From Bdellovibrio sp. UBA4095 (GTDB lineage: Bacteria; Bdellovibrionota; Bdellovibrionia; Bdellovibrionales; Bdellovibrionaceae), in the NCBI GenBank assembly GCA_002381805.1, contig DFXZ01000004.1, forward strand, positions 310,001 to 374,000: 64,000 nucleotides of DNA, given 5' to 3'. The translations under genes were made by a program, and so were the position numbers. The notes under the pieces were generated by a model, which was not told the DNA's origin, did no database searches, and worked only from the letters and a program-made list of their open reading frames with translations. This document shows positions 9,687 to 18,558 of this stretch, piece by piece. How positions within the stretch are numbered: the stretch's first letter is position 1; every line of letters starts with the position of its first letter.

Positions 9687-10541
9687 GTGAAACTTGAAAA
9701 GCTACTAATTGTGGGGATAGTTTCAACTTTAACAATGGTATCTTGTGGCCCGCGTTTCAAAGGCCTAAAGGGCAAAAGAGACTTCAGCCCTTCTTTTTCA
9801 AAAGACTCTCGCTTCAGTGGCATTATTGGCGGAAGCGAGGTCGACAGTAGCGACCCGATCAAACAAAGCGTGGTTGCTATTTACGACACCGTTCTTGGCA
9901 AACTCTGCACTGGAACATTGCTTGAAAACAACATTGTCTTAACTGCTGCTCATTGCGTGGGACCCAACCCCGAAATGATGCTGATCCTTTTCGATACTAA
10001 AATATCTCAGCAAAGCATATCTCGCCAAGTTGACAAGTCTGCCGTGTCTCCCTATTGGAAAATGCAAGCAGACGCCACTCACAACACAGGCGACATTGCT
10101 CTTTTGCATTTCATGGGCGACCTTCCCGCAGGATATAGACCGGCTCAGCTACTTGGCGACAGCTCCGTTCTTGTCGACGGAATGGAAGCGCTCATAGCCG
10201 GATTTGGCGCGACCAACGGATTTACGGGGGAGGGCCCCGGTGTTCTTCGCAAAACCCTAGCAACTGTAGCTAACGCCCACTTCAGCGCAACCGAGATCAC
10301 TATTGATCAGAGAACAGGGGCTGGGGCTTGCCATGGAGATTCTGGCGGTCCCGCTTACGTCAAAATCGAACAGCAGTATTATCTTTGGGGAGTTACCAGT
10401 CGCGGTGTCGGTGCCATCGATAACGACTGCACCTCGTTTTCTGCTTATACAGCCGTCACAGCTCACTCTACCTGGATAAGACGCATGTCTAAAAAACTTT
10501 CTCGCTCTCTTGTAGACACAGACGCCCTTTTGAATTTTTAG
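9687..10541 (+). CDS. Exported S1-family serine protease lipoprotein
   Basis: A 284-residue chymotrypsin-fold protease predicted to be lipid-anchored. The signal peptide ends in the lipobox TMVSC (Cys20). The mature protease begins near IIGGSEVD (46-53). The triad is His89 (LTAAHC), Asp136 (GDIALL) and Ser219 (CHGDSGGPA). The residue six before the serine, which sets S1 specificity, is Gly213, not the Asp of trypsin, so cleavage after Lys/Arg is not expected. The short stretch before IIGG suggests a propeptide. The start codon is GTG with a strong GGGGGG ribosome site just upstream. A second S1 protease follows. Confidence 0.9.
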   Translation: MKLEKLLIVGIVSTLTMVSCGPRFKGLKGKRDFSPSFSKDSRFSGIIGGSEVDSSDPIKQSVVAIYDTVLGKLCTGTLLENNIVLTAAHCVGPNPEMMLILFDTKISQQSISRQVDKSAVSPYWKMQADATHNTGDIALLHFMGDLPAGYRPAQLLGDSSVLVDGMEALIAGFGATNGFTGEGPGVLRKTLATVANAHFSATEITIDQRTGAGACHGDSGGPAYVKIEQQYYLWGVTSRGVGAIDNDCTSFSAYTAVTAHSTWIRRMSKKLSRSLVDTDALLNF

Positions 10542-10607
10542 AATATACGACAATAATTTTTTTCAAAGACAGTCATAGAGATAGAAAACCCGATCACCTT
10601 TTGTTAA

Positions 10608-11444
10608 ATGGAAAATCGAATGAATATGACGAGACACTTTTTCAGCATGATCTTTCTGCTAAGCATGGGCTGTGCCCCTGCTGAACATTTCGTGAGTCTC
10701 GAGAATTCTGACGCCATAGTGGGCGGCGAAATCACCACTCTAAAATCGCCGGTCGCTAAATACGTTGTCCTTGTTATCGACGATGATAGCGGTTCTTACT
10801 GCACGGGTACTCTTATCAGAGCGAATGTCGTTCTGACCGCTGCACACTGCCTAGGCAAACGTGGTGATGGCTTAACTTTAGCTTTTGGCAGAAATCCGAT
10901 GAGTGGAAACTATATCGCTCGTCGTAGCGCAGCTGTGGTCGTTCATCCCGACTACAAAAAAGCAAATTCGCAGGACCCTCACGATCTCGCGTTGATCCTA
11001 ATTGATGGATCGGCTCCCCACAGTTTCGCTCCAGCTAAAATTCCTGACAGTTCGTTTCCTATGCAGAAAAACTTAGGTTTTACGGCAATTGGTTACGGCC
11101 GCATTAGCGGCAAAAGCCCTCAGGGCATTGGCGTCTTGCGCGACACTCAGCTTAAGGTCTCTCACCTGACTCAGAGTCAAAAACAGTTTTACGTGAATCA
11201 AGAAAATGGAAAAGGAATTTGCAACGGAGACTCTGGCGGACCAGCTTTGATGAGATATAAAGGTGCGGACTACATTGTCGGCGTCGCATCTGCGATTTAC
11301 TGGACAATACCCTCTAGTGTTCGCGCTGACCAACGTGCCGATTACATCAGCAAAAAAGACACCTGTGCCGAGAAATCCATTTATATTAATTTGAAATCAC
11401 ATCAAACTTGGCTGTCACAAGCCCTGCTGCAACTGTTGAATTAA
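10608..11444 (+). CDS. Second exported S1-family serine protease lipoprotein
   Basis: A 278-residue paralogue-like neighbour of the preceding protease. The signal peptide ends at LSMGC (Cys22), and the protease begins at IVGGEIT (37-43). The triad is His80 (LTAAHC), Asp126 (HDLALI) and Ser209 (CNGDSGGPA). The specificity position six before the serine is Gly203, as in the upstream gene. ATG codons at 10608, 10620 and 10626 are all possible; 10620 or 10626 would give a tighter signal peptide and no ribosome site settles it. Its last 30 bases overlap the 3' end of convergent menH. Confidence 0.88.
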   Translation: MENRMNMTRHFFSMIFLLSMGCAPAEHFVSLENSDAIVGGEITTLKSPVAKYVVLVIDDDSGSYCTGTLIRANVVLTAAHCLGKRGDGLTLAFGRNPMSGNYIARRSAAVVVHPDYKKANSQDPHDLALILIDGSAPHSFAPAKIPDSSFPMQKNLGFTAIGYGRISGKSPQGIGVLRDTQLKVSHLTQSQKQFYVNQENGKGICNGDSGGPALMRYKGADYIVGVASAIYWTIPSSVRADQRADYISKKDTCAEKSIYINLKSHQTWLSQALLQLLN

Positions 11445-12191
11445 CTGAACAATAGAACGACTTAGGTGTCGGGGATTTTCAAACAGAATTCGGTGCGAAG
11501 CTGATTCGACGACTATTTTGTTAAGATTTGAAATCTGCCCCTTCAGGGCCTCAGCTTGCTCCATGAATTTTTCATCCTTGGCACCCACAAGCCAAAGGAC
11601 CTTATCGATGTGGGCGGAAATCAAAGGTCGCATATTCCTTTGTTGCGCCAACGACCATTGAGTCAAAGCCAAGCTTAGAGATTCACGGGAATAGTCTTTT
11701 TCGATTCTGACGGGCTCGTTTTCACCCCCACCAAAAACCGGCTGATTATTCCAGTTCCGTATGACCATATCCCAAGGTTTGGTCAAAAACTCGTCAGCCC
11801 AGTAGGTGTCAGTTATCCAGCGAGCTCGACGGACCTCAGAAGCAGGATCAAGTCCAGAAAAAGAATCATCGAATCCTGGGTTGGTCGATAAAACCATAAT
11901 TTTATGCCACAGGTTGGGGTTTTCTTCGAGGGCATGAAGAGCCAACCTTCCACCTAAAGAGTAGCCGATGATAACATTACGATCGCCAGGTCTCGTGTTT
12001 TTTTCGACAAGAGATGTGAAGTTCTTAGACCAGTTTGCAAACGAGATTTGAGGCCCCAGTAAGGGGTCTTTGAAGTAGTCCGGCGTGAAGTAACGTATTT
12101 TTTCATTCATTGGCAAGAGCGCTCGAACTGATGTCCAATCAGAAGGCCGCCCCAAGAAACCATGAATGAAAAAAATATTTATTCTTGCCAC
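11415..12191 (-). CDS. menH: MenH-like 2-succinyl-6-hydroxy-2,4-cyclohexadiene-1-carboxylate synthase
   Basis: An alpha/beta hydrolase that eliminates pyruvate from the MenD product in menaquinone synthesis. The 258 residues show an N-terminal FFIHGFLGRPSDW, the nucleophile elbow GYSLGGRLALHAL with Ser78, an acid in VGAKDEKF and the histidine in SASHRILFENP. The similarity alone would only say alpha/beta hydrolase. Assignment as MenH rests on its place directly after menD, overlapping it by 13 bases, as in other men operons. It is the last gene of menF-menD-menH. Confidence 0.85.
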   Translation of the reverse strand: MARINIFFIHGFLGRPSDWTSVRALLPMNEKIRYFTPDYFKDPLLGPQISFANWSKNFTSLVEKNTRPGDRNVIIGYSLGGRLALHALEENPNLWHKIMVLSTNPGFDDSFSGLDPASEVRRARWITDTYWADEFLTKPWDMVIRNWNNQPVFGGGENEPVRIEKDYSRESLSLALTQWSLAQQRNMRPLISAHIDKVLWLVGAKDEKFMEQAEALKGQISNLNKIVVESASHRILFENPRHLSRSIVQLIQQLQQGL

Positions 12192-13753
12192 AGACTCTCA
12201 AACTCCTTTTGAAATTTTTGAGTTTGGTCCCAATCCGGACAGATCTCAATAATCTGAAGATCTTCAAGCGAAGGCCGCTCTGGGATCTCATGCCATTTTT
12301 GATAGGACCAATTCCACATTTTGGCCCAAGACTCGAAAGAGATGTGGTGTCGGTTAATAAAGATGTCCTTGCCGAACATCTGAGAAAAAATCTGACCTCC
12401 ACCATTATTAATAACGACAATACGAAGCTTTTGATTTTCCAACTGTGGTGTGATCCATAGACCCGCAAGATCGTACATGGCGGTTAGATCCCCAACAATA
12501 CACCAGTTCTCTGAACCCGCCTGAGCCCAACCCAAGAATGTCGATATTTGTCCATCGATTCCGTTTGCTCCGCGACTCGCAGCCACTCGTCCTGGCGGAA
12601 ATCCATGATCGGCCGACGTGTCCCACTCACGAATGGGCAGCGAGTTCCCCAGATAAACGGAAGCCCCGCCAAGTTTTTTGGAAAGATAATATATTAATCC
12701 TTGCTCAGAAGTTGGATAACGCTCCAGCACCTCGCGCAAAGTTTGCGCGCGACTGCCGTCCTCGATATTCACTTTTATATTCTCTCGATGTGGATAAGAA
12801 AACTCAACTTGGCTAAGCAAATCCAACGAATGACAATGCTGAGCAGGGCGACTTAAACCGGTGAAGTGATTGAAGCTGACAGAGAAAACCGGAAGTTCTT
12901 TGTACTGACCCTCGAGATCACGCCAAAAACGTGTGGTGGGAATACCGCCAATACGCAAGATCGAATCGCAGTCTCCCGCGCGAATGATCTTATGGATAAT
13001 TTTTTCTCCCGATAGCAATTCAACGTCTTGCAATTCAGGGTGACCGCGCAAGCCCGATATACCCTCGGCATAAACCGGAGCTTTGTACTGTTTAAGAAAC
13101 TCCAACACCGTCAGATGAGCCTTCTGAGGAAGAATTCCTAAAATGACTAACGGCTTGTGCGTATTAAGAAAGTCCTCCATTTCACGCAAAGTTCCCAGAG
13201 GCAGTTGCCCTGGAAGCCGCGTTCGCATTGAGTGTCCCGGAATAGTAATTTCTGGCACGGGCCCATCAATTAGAGGCTCCTCGAAGCAAACATTCACGTG
13301 AATGGGTTTTTTCCATGACAACGATTTGAATGAAAGGTGTGAGTTCTCTGCCGTTAGATCAAGAGCGACTTCATTGTAGTATGAAAAAATGCCCACTTGC
13401 TCGATAGTCTGAGGCGCTCCACTTCCGCGATAACTTTGCGGACGGTCGGCCGTGATCATGATAAGCGGCAGTGACGAATAGGTCCCCTCGACGGCCGCCG
13501 GCAAAAGCTCTGCGACGGCAGTGCCCGAAGTTGTAATGATGGCCACGGGCTTCCGACTGCTAGCGATTCGCCCCAGAGCAAAGAAAGCCGCCGAGCGCTC
13601 CTCGAAGAACGAATACACCTTCAGTTTGTTTTTATAATCATCAAGTATATGAACCAATGGACTGTTGCGAGCTCCAGCACACAATACAAAATCCCGGACA
13701 CCCGTGTTCACGAGTTCCTGTATGATTTTTCCGGCAAGCTCCATGTTCGTCAT
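12179..13753 (-). CDS. menD: MenD, SEPHCHC synthase
   Basis: A thiamine diphosphate enzyme that joins isochorismate and 2-oxoglutarate in menaquinone synthesis. The 524 residues start at MTNMELAG, where the ATG overlaps the menF stop as ATGA; 19 further in-frame upstream codons lie inside menF and are ignored. Family features are CAGARNSPLVHIL near the start, ERSAAFFALGRIA, TTSGTAVAELLPA, the DRP motif in ITADRPQSYRGSGAPQTI and the C-terminal ThDP segment GDLTAMYDLAGL followed by VVINNGGGQIF. It is slightly shorter than the E. coli enzyme. Confidence 0.95.
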   Translation of the reverse strand: MTNMELAGKIIQELVNTGVRDFVLCAGARNSPLVHILDDYKNKLKVYSFFEERSAAFFALGRIASSRKPVAIITTSGTAVAELLPAAVEGTYSSLPLIMITADRPQSYRGSGAPQTIEQVGIFSYYNEVALDLTAENSHLSFKSLSWKKPIHVNVCFEEPLIDGPVPEITIPGHSMRTRLPGQLPLGTLREMEDFLNTHKPLVILGILPQKAHLTVLEFLKQYKAPVYAEGISGLRGHPELQDVELLSGEKIIHKIIRAGDCDSILRIGGIPTTRFWRDLEGQYKELPVFSVSFNHFTGLSRPAQHCHSLDLLSQVEFSYPHRENIKVNIEDGSRAQTLREVLERYPTSEQGLIYYLSKKLGGASVYLGNSLPIREWDTSADHGFPPGRVAASRGANGIDGQISTFLGWAQAGSENWCIVGDLTAMYDLAGLWITPQLENQKLRIVVINNGGGQIFSQMFGKDIFINRHHISFESWAKMWNWSYQKWHEIPERPSLEDLQIIEICPDWDQTQKFQKEFESLWQE

Positions 13754-14838
13754 ACTTCTAGCCCCAGTATCTTTTTTACGGCGAGACGTTTTTGGAAAAC
13801 TTCTCGCCATTCTCTGTCTAACTCACTGGCTGCCACAATCCCACAACCAGAGCCAATCATCGCAAGTTGATCATTCCACTGCAAATTACGAATGCCGACA
13901 AGGCACACAGCCTCCTGAGCACTAAGAAAGGCAAATGGAGCGCCAAATCGACCTCGTTGAGCTTGCCCCGGCAACTGAGCCATCCATTGATATCCGGCAG
14001 CTCTCGGTGCGACGCCCAATGCAGGAGTTGGATGCAGAGCTTCTATAAGGGCCCCAAAATCAGGGTTCGTCACTCCAGAGACTTCAATTTCGGTTTTTAA
14101 ATGGCAAAGAGTGGGAAGCTCCAAAACGGTCGGACCCGATGCCTGAACCTTACCCCACCCGCTTAGCACATTTTTGATGTCTTCAACTACCAACTGATGC
14201 TCGAACAACTCTTTGGCATCCTCTAGAAGGGAAGGCCTATCGTGATCTTCCGACTTTGGACAGGTCCCGGCAAGGGCCATAGTTCGCAAGACCTCGCCAT
14301 CAAAATCAAAAAGAATCTCAGGAGTCGCTCCGAGAACCCCCTCTAATCCTTGCCAGAAGCCATAAACATAAAGATTCTCGGGAGCATTCAACAAGCGCAA
14401 CAAAAGTTGAGCTCGATCAGAAGCCGAGACTTTTTGCTTAGAACGCGCAAAAACTACAGGAACTGCCTTTTGAATTTCGTTTCTTTCGATACGGCCGTGA
14501 ATCTGCCCTATCGCTAAGGCGAAATCCTGTTTTTCTGGTTCGCACCACGAAGCTTTCTTCAAGGGAGGGTCCACACGATCCTGCGTTTTCAGATATTCCC
14601 TACACGCTTGTGACAATGCCTCTGTCGAGAGCTCATAGACCGCTTTTCCCTCGAGAAAGGCTGCCTCTGGGAGATTGTAAAACTCGGGGCAGTAGACACG
14701 GATGTCAGTATTATTTATATTTTGCGCCTCTGTGAAAGGGCCTTCAATCACAATCCATAGCCCGTTACGACGTAATAAGGCTCCACACTCCAAAAAGTTT
14801 GTAATGCCTAAGTGCGTTATGCTATTCTGCCGTTCCAC
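13750..14838 (-). CDS. menF: Isochorismate synthase MenF
   Basis: Converts chorismate to isochorismate, the first committed step to menaquinone. The protein is 362 residues from the GTG chosen here, short for the family because the N-terminal part is reduced. The chorismate-binding core is intact: LAGTCPKSEDHD, KELFEHQLVVEDI, LELPTLCHLKTE, LHPTPALGVAPR, RGRFGAPFAF and GSGCGIVAASELDREW. The start is placed at GTG 14838 because AGAGGGG lies six bases upstream; the frame continues to TTG codons near 14898, which would leave almost no promoter space to the divergent DAHP synthase. EntC-like or salicylate synthase activity is unlikely with menD directly downstream. Confidence 0.92.
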   Translation of the reverse strand: MERQNSITHLGITNFLECGALLRRNGLWIVIEGPFTEAQNINNTDIRVYCPEFYNLPEAAFLEGKAVYELSTEALSQACREYLKTQDRVDPPLKKASWCEPEKQDFALAIGQIHGRIERNEIQKAVPVVFARSKQKVSASDRAQLLLRLLNAPENLYVYGFWQGLEGVLGATPEILFDFDGEVLRTMALAGTCPKSEDHDRPSLLEDAKELFEHQLVVEDIKNVLSGWGKVQASGPTVLELPTLCHLKTEIEVSGVTNPDFGALIEALHPTPALGVAPRAAGYQWMAQLPGQAQRGRFGAPFAFLSAQEAVCLVGIRNLQWNDQLAMIGSGCGIVAASELDREWREVFQKRLAVKKILGLEV

Positions 14839-14844
14839 AAAGGG

Positions 14845-14851
14845 CCCCTCT
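14845..14851 (-). promoter_or_regulatory. Ribosome binding site that fixes the menF GTG start
   Basis: On the minus strand AGAGGGG is followed by six bases and then GTG at 14838. It is the best Shine-Dalgarno match in the region and argues for GTG over the upstream TTG codons. Confidence 0.7.
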
Positions 14852-14908
14852 TTTTCCGACGTAACGGTTGCGAAAAGATTTTTTAAGGTGAACAACAAAG
14901 TTCGTATT

Positions 14909-15742
14909 ATGGAAACTCAAACTATGCAAACAAGTCCCACAACCCAAATAGTCAATGTCGGCGGGATTGAAGTCGGGGGACCTCACTTTACAGTGATCGC
15001 CGGTCCATGTTCTATCGAAAGCTACGAACAATTTATGGAAACGGCTCAGGCAGTTCAAGCGGCTGGCGCGAATTTGCTTCGTGGTGGGATCTGGAAAATG
15101 AGAACTTCCGCAAAGGCCTTTCAAGGACTGGGTTCGTCTTCTTTTGATTTTATTAAAGTTGTTTGCAAAGAAACGAACATGAGTCTGGTATCTGAAATTA
15201 CAGATGCACGCCAAATGGAACAGGTTCACGACGTCGTTGAATGTTACCAAGTGGGCTCTCGCAATATGCACAATTACGCTCTATTGAAAGAGCTTGGCAT
15301 GCAAAAAAAACCAGTCATGCTTAAACGTGGTTTTGCAGCTCTTATCGAAGAATGGGTTAAAGCAGCTGAATACATCACCAATGGTGGCAATCCCAACGTC
15401 ATTCTTTGTGAACGCGGCATCCGCACTTTTGAAACGGCTACTCGAAACACTCTGGATTTAAATGCAGTCGTTTATGCAAAAAAGAATACGGATCTTCCGG
15501 TCATAGTGGACCCTTCCCATGCTGTCGGAATTCGCGCACTTGTTCCTGATCTTGCCTATGCGGCGGCCGCAGCAGGTGCTGACGGCATCATCGTCGAAGT
15601 TCACCCTCGACCCGCAGAAGCTCTCTCTGATGGAATGCAAGCACTGACTGTGAATGATTTCCAGGTGATGATGAAAAAGCTAAATCGAATTCTAGATGCG
15701 ATTGACAGACCTCTTCACAAGGCAGCCGTTCATGCAAACTAA
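14909..15742 (+). CDS. aroF: 3-deoxy-7-phosphoheptulonate (DAHP) synthase, core-only type I-beta
   Basis: Condenses PEP and erythrose-4-phosphate, the entry step to chorismate. The 277 residues match the short I-beta class: AGPCSIESYEQF, LRGGIWKMRTSAKAFQG, VGSRNMHNYALL, KPVMLKRGF, ILCERGIRTFE, VDPSHAVG and EVHPRPAEALSDG. There is no fused ACT, ferredoxin-like or chorismate mutase domain, so no built-in feedback site is seen. The usually conserved KPRTSPY segment reads KMRTSAK here. The KDO8P synthase alternative is less likely: RTS is kept and menG follows. ATG 14924 is an alternative start with GGAAA eight bases upstream. It overlaps menG by 11 bases. Confidence 0.92.
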   Translation: METQTMQTSPTTQIVNVGGIEVGGPHFTVIAGPCSIESYEQFMETAQAVQAAGANLLRGGIWKMRTSAKAFQGLGSSSFDFIKVVCKETNMSLVSEITDARQMEQVHDVVECYQVGSRNMHNYALLKELGMQKKPVMLKRGFAALIEEWVKAAEYITNGGNPNVILCERGIRTFETATRNTLDLNAVVYAKKNTDLPVIVDPSHAVGIRALVPDLAYAAAAAGADGIIVEVHPRPAEALSDGMQALTVNDFQVMMKKLNRILDAIDRPLHKAAVHAN

Positions 15743-16442
15743 GCACTCTCCAAATCCTGAAATCATTCGTTCCATGTTTTCAAAAGTGGCGGCAAATTAT
15801 GACAAAGGGAACTCCGTTCTTTCTTTGGGAATTCACCACCTCTGGCGTAAAAAACTTGTGAAGTACAGCGGCGCAAAAATGGGTGATGCCGTTTTAGATT
15901 GTGCGACAGGAACAGGCGATCTTGCTATCGCCTTTAAAAAAGCGGTCGGACCTGGAAAAGTCATCGGTACCGACTTCTGTGCCGAAATGCTCGTCCCTGC
16001 ACCTGCGAAAGCTCAAGAACGTGGCCTAGACATTCAGTTTGAGCAAGCCGATGTGACTCAACTTCAATACACAGACAAGTCCTTCGATATCTGCAGCATT
16101 TCTTTTGGCATCCGCAATGTCGGCAATCCCTTGAAGGCCCTACAAGAAATGGCTCGAGTCACAAAACCCGGTGGTAAAGTCATGGTTTTGGAATTTGGCC
16201 AAGTCACGATTCCCGTCTTTGGACCGCTATACAATTTTTATTCTCAGAATGTTCTGCCAAAAATTGGTGGCCTAGTGACAGGGCAAAAGGAAGCTTACGA
16301 GTATTTGCAAAAGTCCTCTGCAGCGTTCCCTTGCCGAAATGAGTTCATCAATTTGATGCATGAAAGCGGCAGCTTTTCCCATTGTGAATACATCAGCCTG
16401 ACTGGCGGAATCGCCTATATTTACAAAGGTATCGTTAAGTAG
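15732..16442 (+). CDS. menG: Demethylmenaquinone methyltransferase MenG/UbiE
   Basis: Performs the last step of menaquinone synthesis, C-methylation of demethylmenaquinone with S-adenosylmethionine. The 236 residues carry the UbiE signature FSKVAANYDKGNSVLSLGIHHLWR in two pieces, the SAM-binding VLDCATGTGDLAIAF, the family's FGIRNVGNPLKALQEMARVTKPGG and the C-terminal LTGGIAYIYKG. The start at 15732 lies inside the last codons of DAHP synthase, so the two genes are probably co-translated. With menaquinone genes on both sides, MenG is preferred over a ubiquinone role. Confidence 0.94.
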   Translation: MQTKHSPNPEIIRSMFSKVAANYDKGNSVLSLGIHHLWRKKLVKYSGAKMGDAVLDCATGTGDLAIAFKKAVGPGKVIGTDFCAEMLVPAPAKAQERGLDIQFEQADVTQLQYTDKSFDICSISFGIRNVGNPLKALQEMARVTKPGGKVMVLEFGQVTIPVFGPLYNFYSQNVLPKIGGLVTGQKEAYEYLQKSSAAFPCRNEFINLMHESGSFSHCEYISLTGGIAYIYKGIVK

Positions 16443-16580
16443 TCAGCCTTCGGTGCTGTCCTCTTTCGTTGAGGCCTGAGGTTCTGGTGGAACTGGATCT
16501 GGAATATAGCGCCGTGTAGGACACCCTATTGTCGAAACTGCTATCACCGTGATGATAAGAAAATAGGCTATTTGGTTCAT
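16443..16580 (-). CDS. Small lipoprotein, 45 residues
   Basis: A short reading frame read directly from the minus strand, from ATG at 16580 to TGA at 16443-16445. The product starts MNQIAYFLII, has a hydrophobic core and a canonical lipobox STIGC (Cys20), then a short Pro-rich tail ending in DSTEG. An AG-rich stretch (AAGAGAG) lies a suitable distance upstream. It begins 48 bases beyond the menB stop in the same direction, so it may be the last gene of the aro-menB transcript. It abuts the convergent menG stop. Function unknown; similar tiny lipoproteins are common in outer-membrane-rich bacteria. Confidence 0.6.
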   Translation of the reverse strand: MNQIAYFLIITVIAVSTIGCPTRRYIPDPVPPEPQASTKEDSTEG

Positions 16581-16628
16581 AACCTATTTTCTCTCTTGAA
16601 AACCTAATTACCAGATGTATTTAGACAA

Positions 16629-17528
16629 TTAATAATGCCAAGGAAACTTGGTGAAATCTTTTGGCCGCTTTTCTACAAATGAGTCTCTACCCTCTGCAGC
16701 TTCTTCTGTTCCATACGCCAAACGTGTCGCTTCACCCGCAAAGAGCTGCTGTCCGACGAGGCCGTCATCGACCAAGTTGAAACCAAATTTCAGCATTCGC
16801 ATCGCTGTAGGGCTCTTCGAATTCATTTCCTGGGCCCACTCAAGAGCGACTTTCTCCAAATCTTTGTGAGGCACGACTGAATTCACCATGCCCATGTCGA
16901 ATGCTTCCTGAGCAGAATAGTTCCTTCCTAAAAAGAAGATCTCTCGAGCACGCTTTTGACCGACCATTTTCGCCAAATAAGCAGATCCATAACCACTATC
17001 AAAACTCGCTACATCCGGATCGGTTTGCTTGAAGATGGCGTGCTCTTGACTTGCTATCGTTAAGTCACACACGACATGCAACGAGTGTCCGCCACCAACT
17101 GCCCAACCTGGAACCACGGCCATAACAACTTTTGGCATGAAGCGAATTAAACGTTGAACCTCAAGTATGTGTAAACGACCCAATCGGGCCAAATCCATTT
17201 TTCCTGCTGCAGCTTTCTCTTCGTATTTGTAGCCATCTTTGCCTCGAATACGCTGATCTCCTCCGGAGCAGAAAGCCCAGCCGCCATCTTTTGGCGAAGG
17301 CCCATTGCCAGTGATCAGCACGACGCCGACATCCGCAGAAATGCGGGCGTGTTCTAGAGCCGTATAGAGCTCATCCACTGTTTGGGGGCGGAATGCATTT
17401 CTTACTTCAGGACGATTGAAAGCAATTCGGACTGTGCCCTGATGTTTTGCGCGATGATAAGTAATATCTTTGAAATCAAAACCTGGAACTTCAGTCCACC
17501 ATTCGGGATTAAATATATCAGAAACCAT
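16629..17528 (-). CDS. menB: 1,4-dihydroxy-2-naphthoyl-CoA synthase MenB
   Basis: A crotonase-fold enzyme that closes the naphthoquinone ring from o-succinylbenzoyl-CoA. The 299 residues show VRIAFNRPEVRNAF, FCSGGDQRIRG, the oxyanion region VVPGWAVGGGHSLH and the MenB-specific SFDSGYGSAYLAKMVG. The SGGDQ motif separates MenB from ordinary enoyl-CoA hydratases. It follows aroC by only 10 bases, so chorismate synthesis and menaquinone synthesis are wired into one transcript here. menC and menE, which make its substrate, are not in the window. Confidence 0.95.
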   Translation of the reverse strand: MVSDIFNPEWWTEVPGFDFKDITYHRAKHQGTVRIAFNRPEVRNAFRPQTVDELYTALEHARISADVGVVLITGNGPSPKDGGWAFCSGGDQRIRGKDGYKYEEKAAAGKMDLARLGRLHILEVQRLIRFMPKVVMAVVPGWAVGGGHSLHVVCDLTIASQEHAIFKQTDPDVASFDSGYGSAYLAKMVGQKRAREIFFLGRNYSAQEAFDMGMVNSVVPHKDLEKVALEWAQEMNSKSPTAMRMLKFGFNLVDDGLVGQQLFAGEATRLAYGTEEAAEGRDSFVEKRPKDFTKFPWHY

Positions 17529-17538
17529 AAATTTTTCC

Positions 17539-18558
17539 TTATATGCGATCTGTTCTATTCCATAAGTAATGATCTGCCAACACCAACCATGTCATTGCTT
17601 CCAAAACAGGAATGGCCCGAGTGATAATACATGGATCGTGCCGACCCTTTTTCGCAATATCCAATATCGAGCTTGTCGGTTTGAATGAAGCTTTTAGCAA
17701 TATATTTTCACCTGTGGAAATCCCACCTCGGATGCCACCATATACATTTTGATCACCAGAGTGAAAGTCTGTTCCTTGGCTCATCGTTGCGGCAAAACCA
17801 GAACCTAATTCGAATCCGTTTGTCGCGCCCACACTCATGAAGGCCTGAGCGAGATCCGATTTTAATTTATGGAATACTGGCTGCCCCAATGAAAGAGGTG
17901 GAGAGCTAATCAAAATTTCTGCAATGCCGCCATAGCTCTCTCCTTGGTCTTGAGCCAGCTTAAGAGCCTTTTCAACTTCCGCGGCACTTGCCGATGGGAA
18001 GCGAGCAGGAAAGGAGTCAATATCTTTAGACTGAACATCGGCCCGCTCTGCATCCGTCAACCGAAAGGGACCCACTTGCGAAGCATAGCCTATGACACGA
18101 GTGTCCGGCAGAACTTGCTGAAGCATCATCTGCGCTACAGCTCCCGCCATCACCCTTGCAACGGTTTCACGTCCCGACGAGCGTCCACCACCTCTATGAT
18201 CGCGATGACCAAACTTTGTTAACCACACATCATCAGCATGTCCTGGGCGCGGAGAAGACTTAATTTCTTTATAATCGTCGGATCTTGCGTCTTGGTTTCT
18301 GACCATAATAGCAATCGGTGTTCCCAAGGTGATACCTTCGAAAACTCCACTAAGCACCTCTGCCGCATCTGATTCCTGACGATTCGATACGACCTGACTT
18401 TGATGACCCGGCTTGCGCCGATCCAATCGATTCTGCAAAAGATCTGTATCAAAACGTACTCCCGCAGGGCAGCCATCAATAATGACCCCCAGGGCAGCAC
18501 CATGGCTTTCTCCAAACGAAGTCATAACGAAACGCGAACCAAAAGAATTTGCACTCAT
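17539..18558 (-). CDS. aroC: Chorismate synthase AroC
   Basis: Converts EPSP to chorismate using reduced FMN. The 339 residues begin with the AroC signature FGESHGAALGVIIDGCPAG. Other landmarks are RRKPGHQSQ, SPRPGHAD, HRDHRGGGRSSGRETVARVMAG and the C-terminal DPCIITRAIPVLEAM. The start codon overlaps the stop of the upstream aroKDE gene as ATGA. No separate flavin reductase domain is present. It is the fourth gene of the aroB-aroA-aroKDE-aroC-menB series. Confidence 0.97.
   Translation of the reverse strand: MSANSFGSRFVMTSFGESHGAALGVIIDGCPAGVRFDTDLLQNRLDRRKPGHQSQVVSNRQESDAAEVLSGVFEGITLGTPIAIMVRNQDARSDDYKEIKSSPRPGHADDVWLTKFGHRDHRGGGRSSGRETVARVMAGAVAQMMLQQVLPDTRVIGYASQVGPFRLTDAERADVQSKDIDSFPARFPSASAAEVEKALKLAQDQGESYGGIAEILISSPPLSLGQPVFHKLKSDLAQAFMSVGATNGFELGSGFAATMSQGTDFHSGDQNVYGGIRGGISTGENILLKASFKPTSSILDIAKKGRHDPCIITRAIPVLEAMTWLVLADHYLWNRTDRI

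Noticed and set aside
14702..14908. N-terminal extension of DAHP synthase by 69 residues
   Set aside because: It would lie antisense within menF; the protein family starts near METQT or MQTSP.
14909..15742. KDO8P synthase instead of DAHP synthase
   Set aside because: Overall sequence follows the DAHP I-beta class, RTS is present in place of the NRSS type, and menG is coupled downstream.
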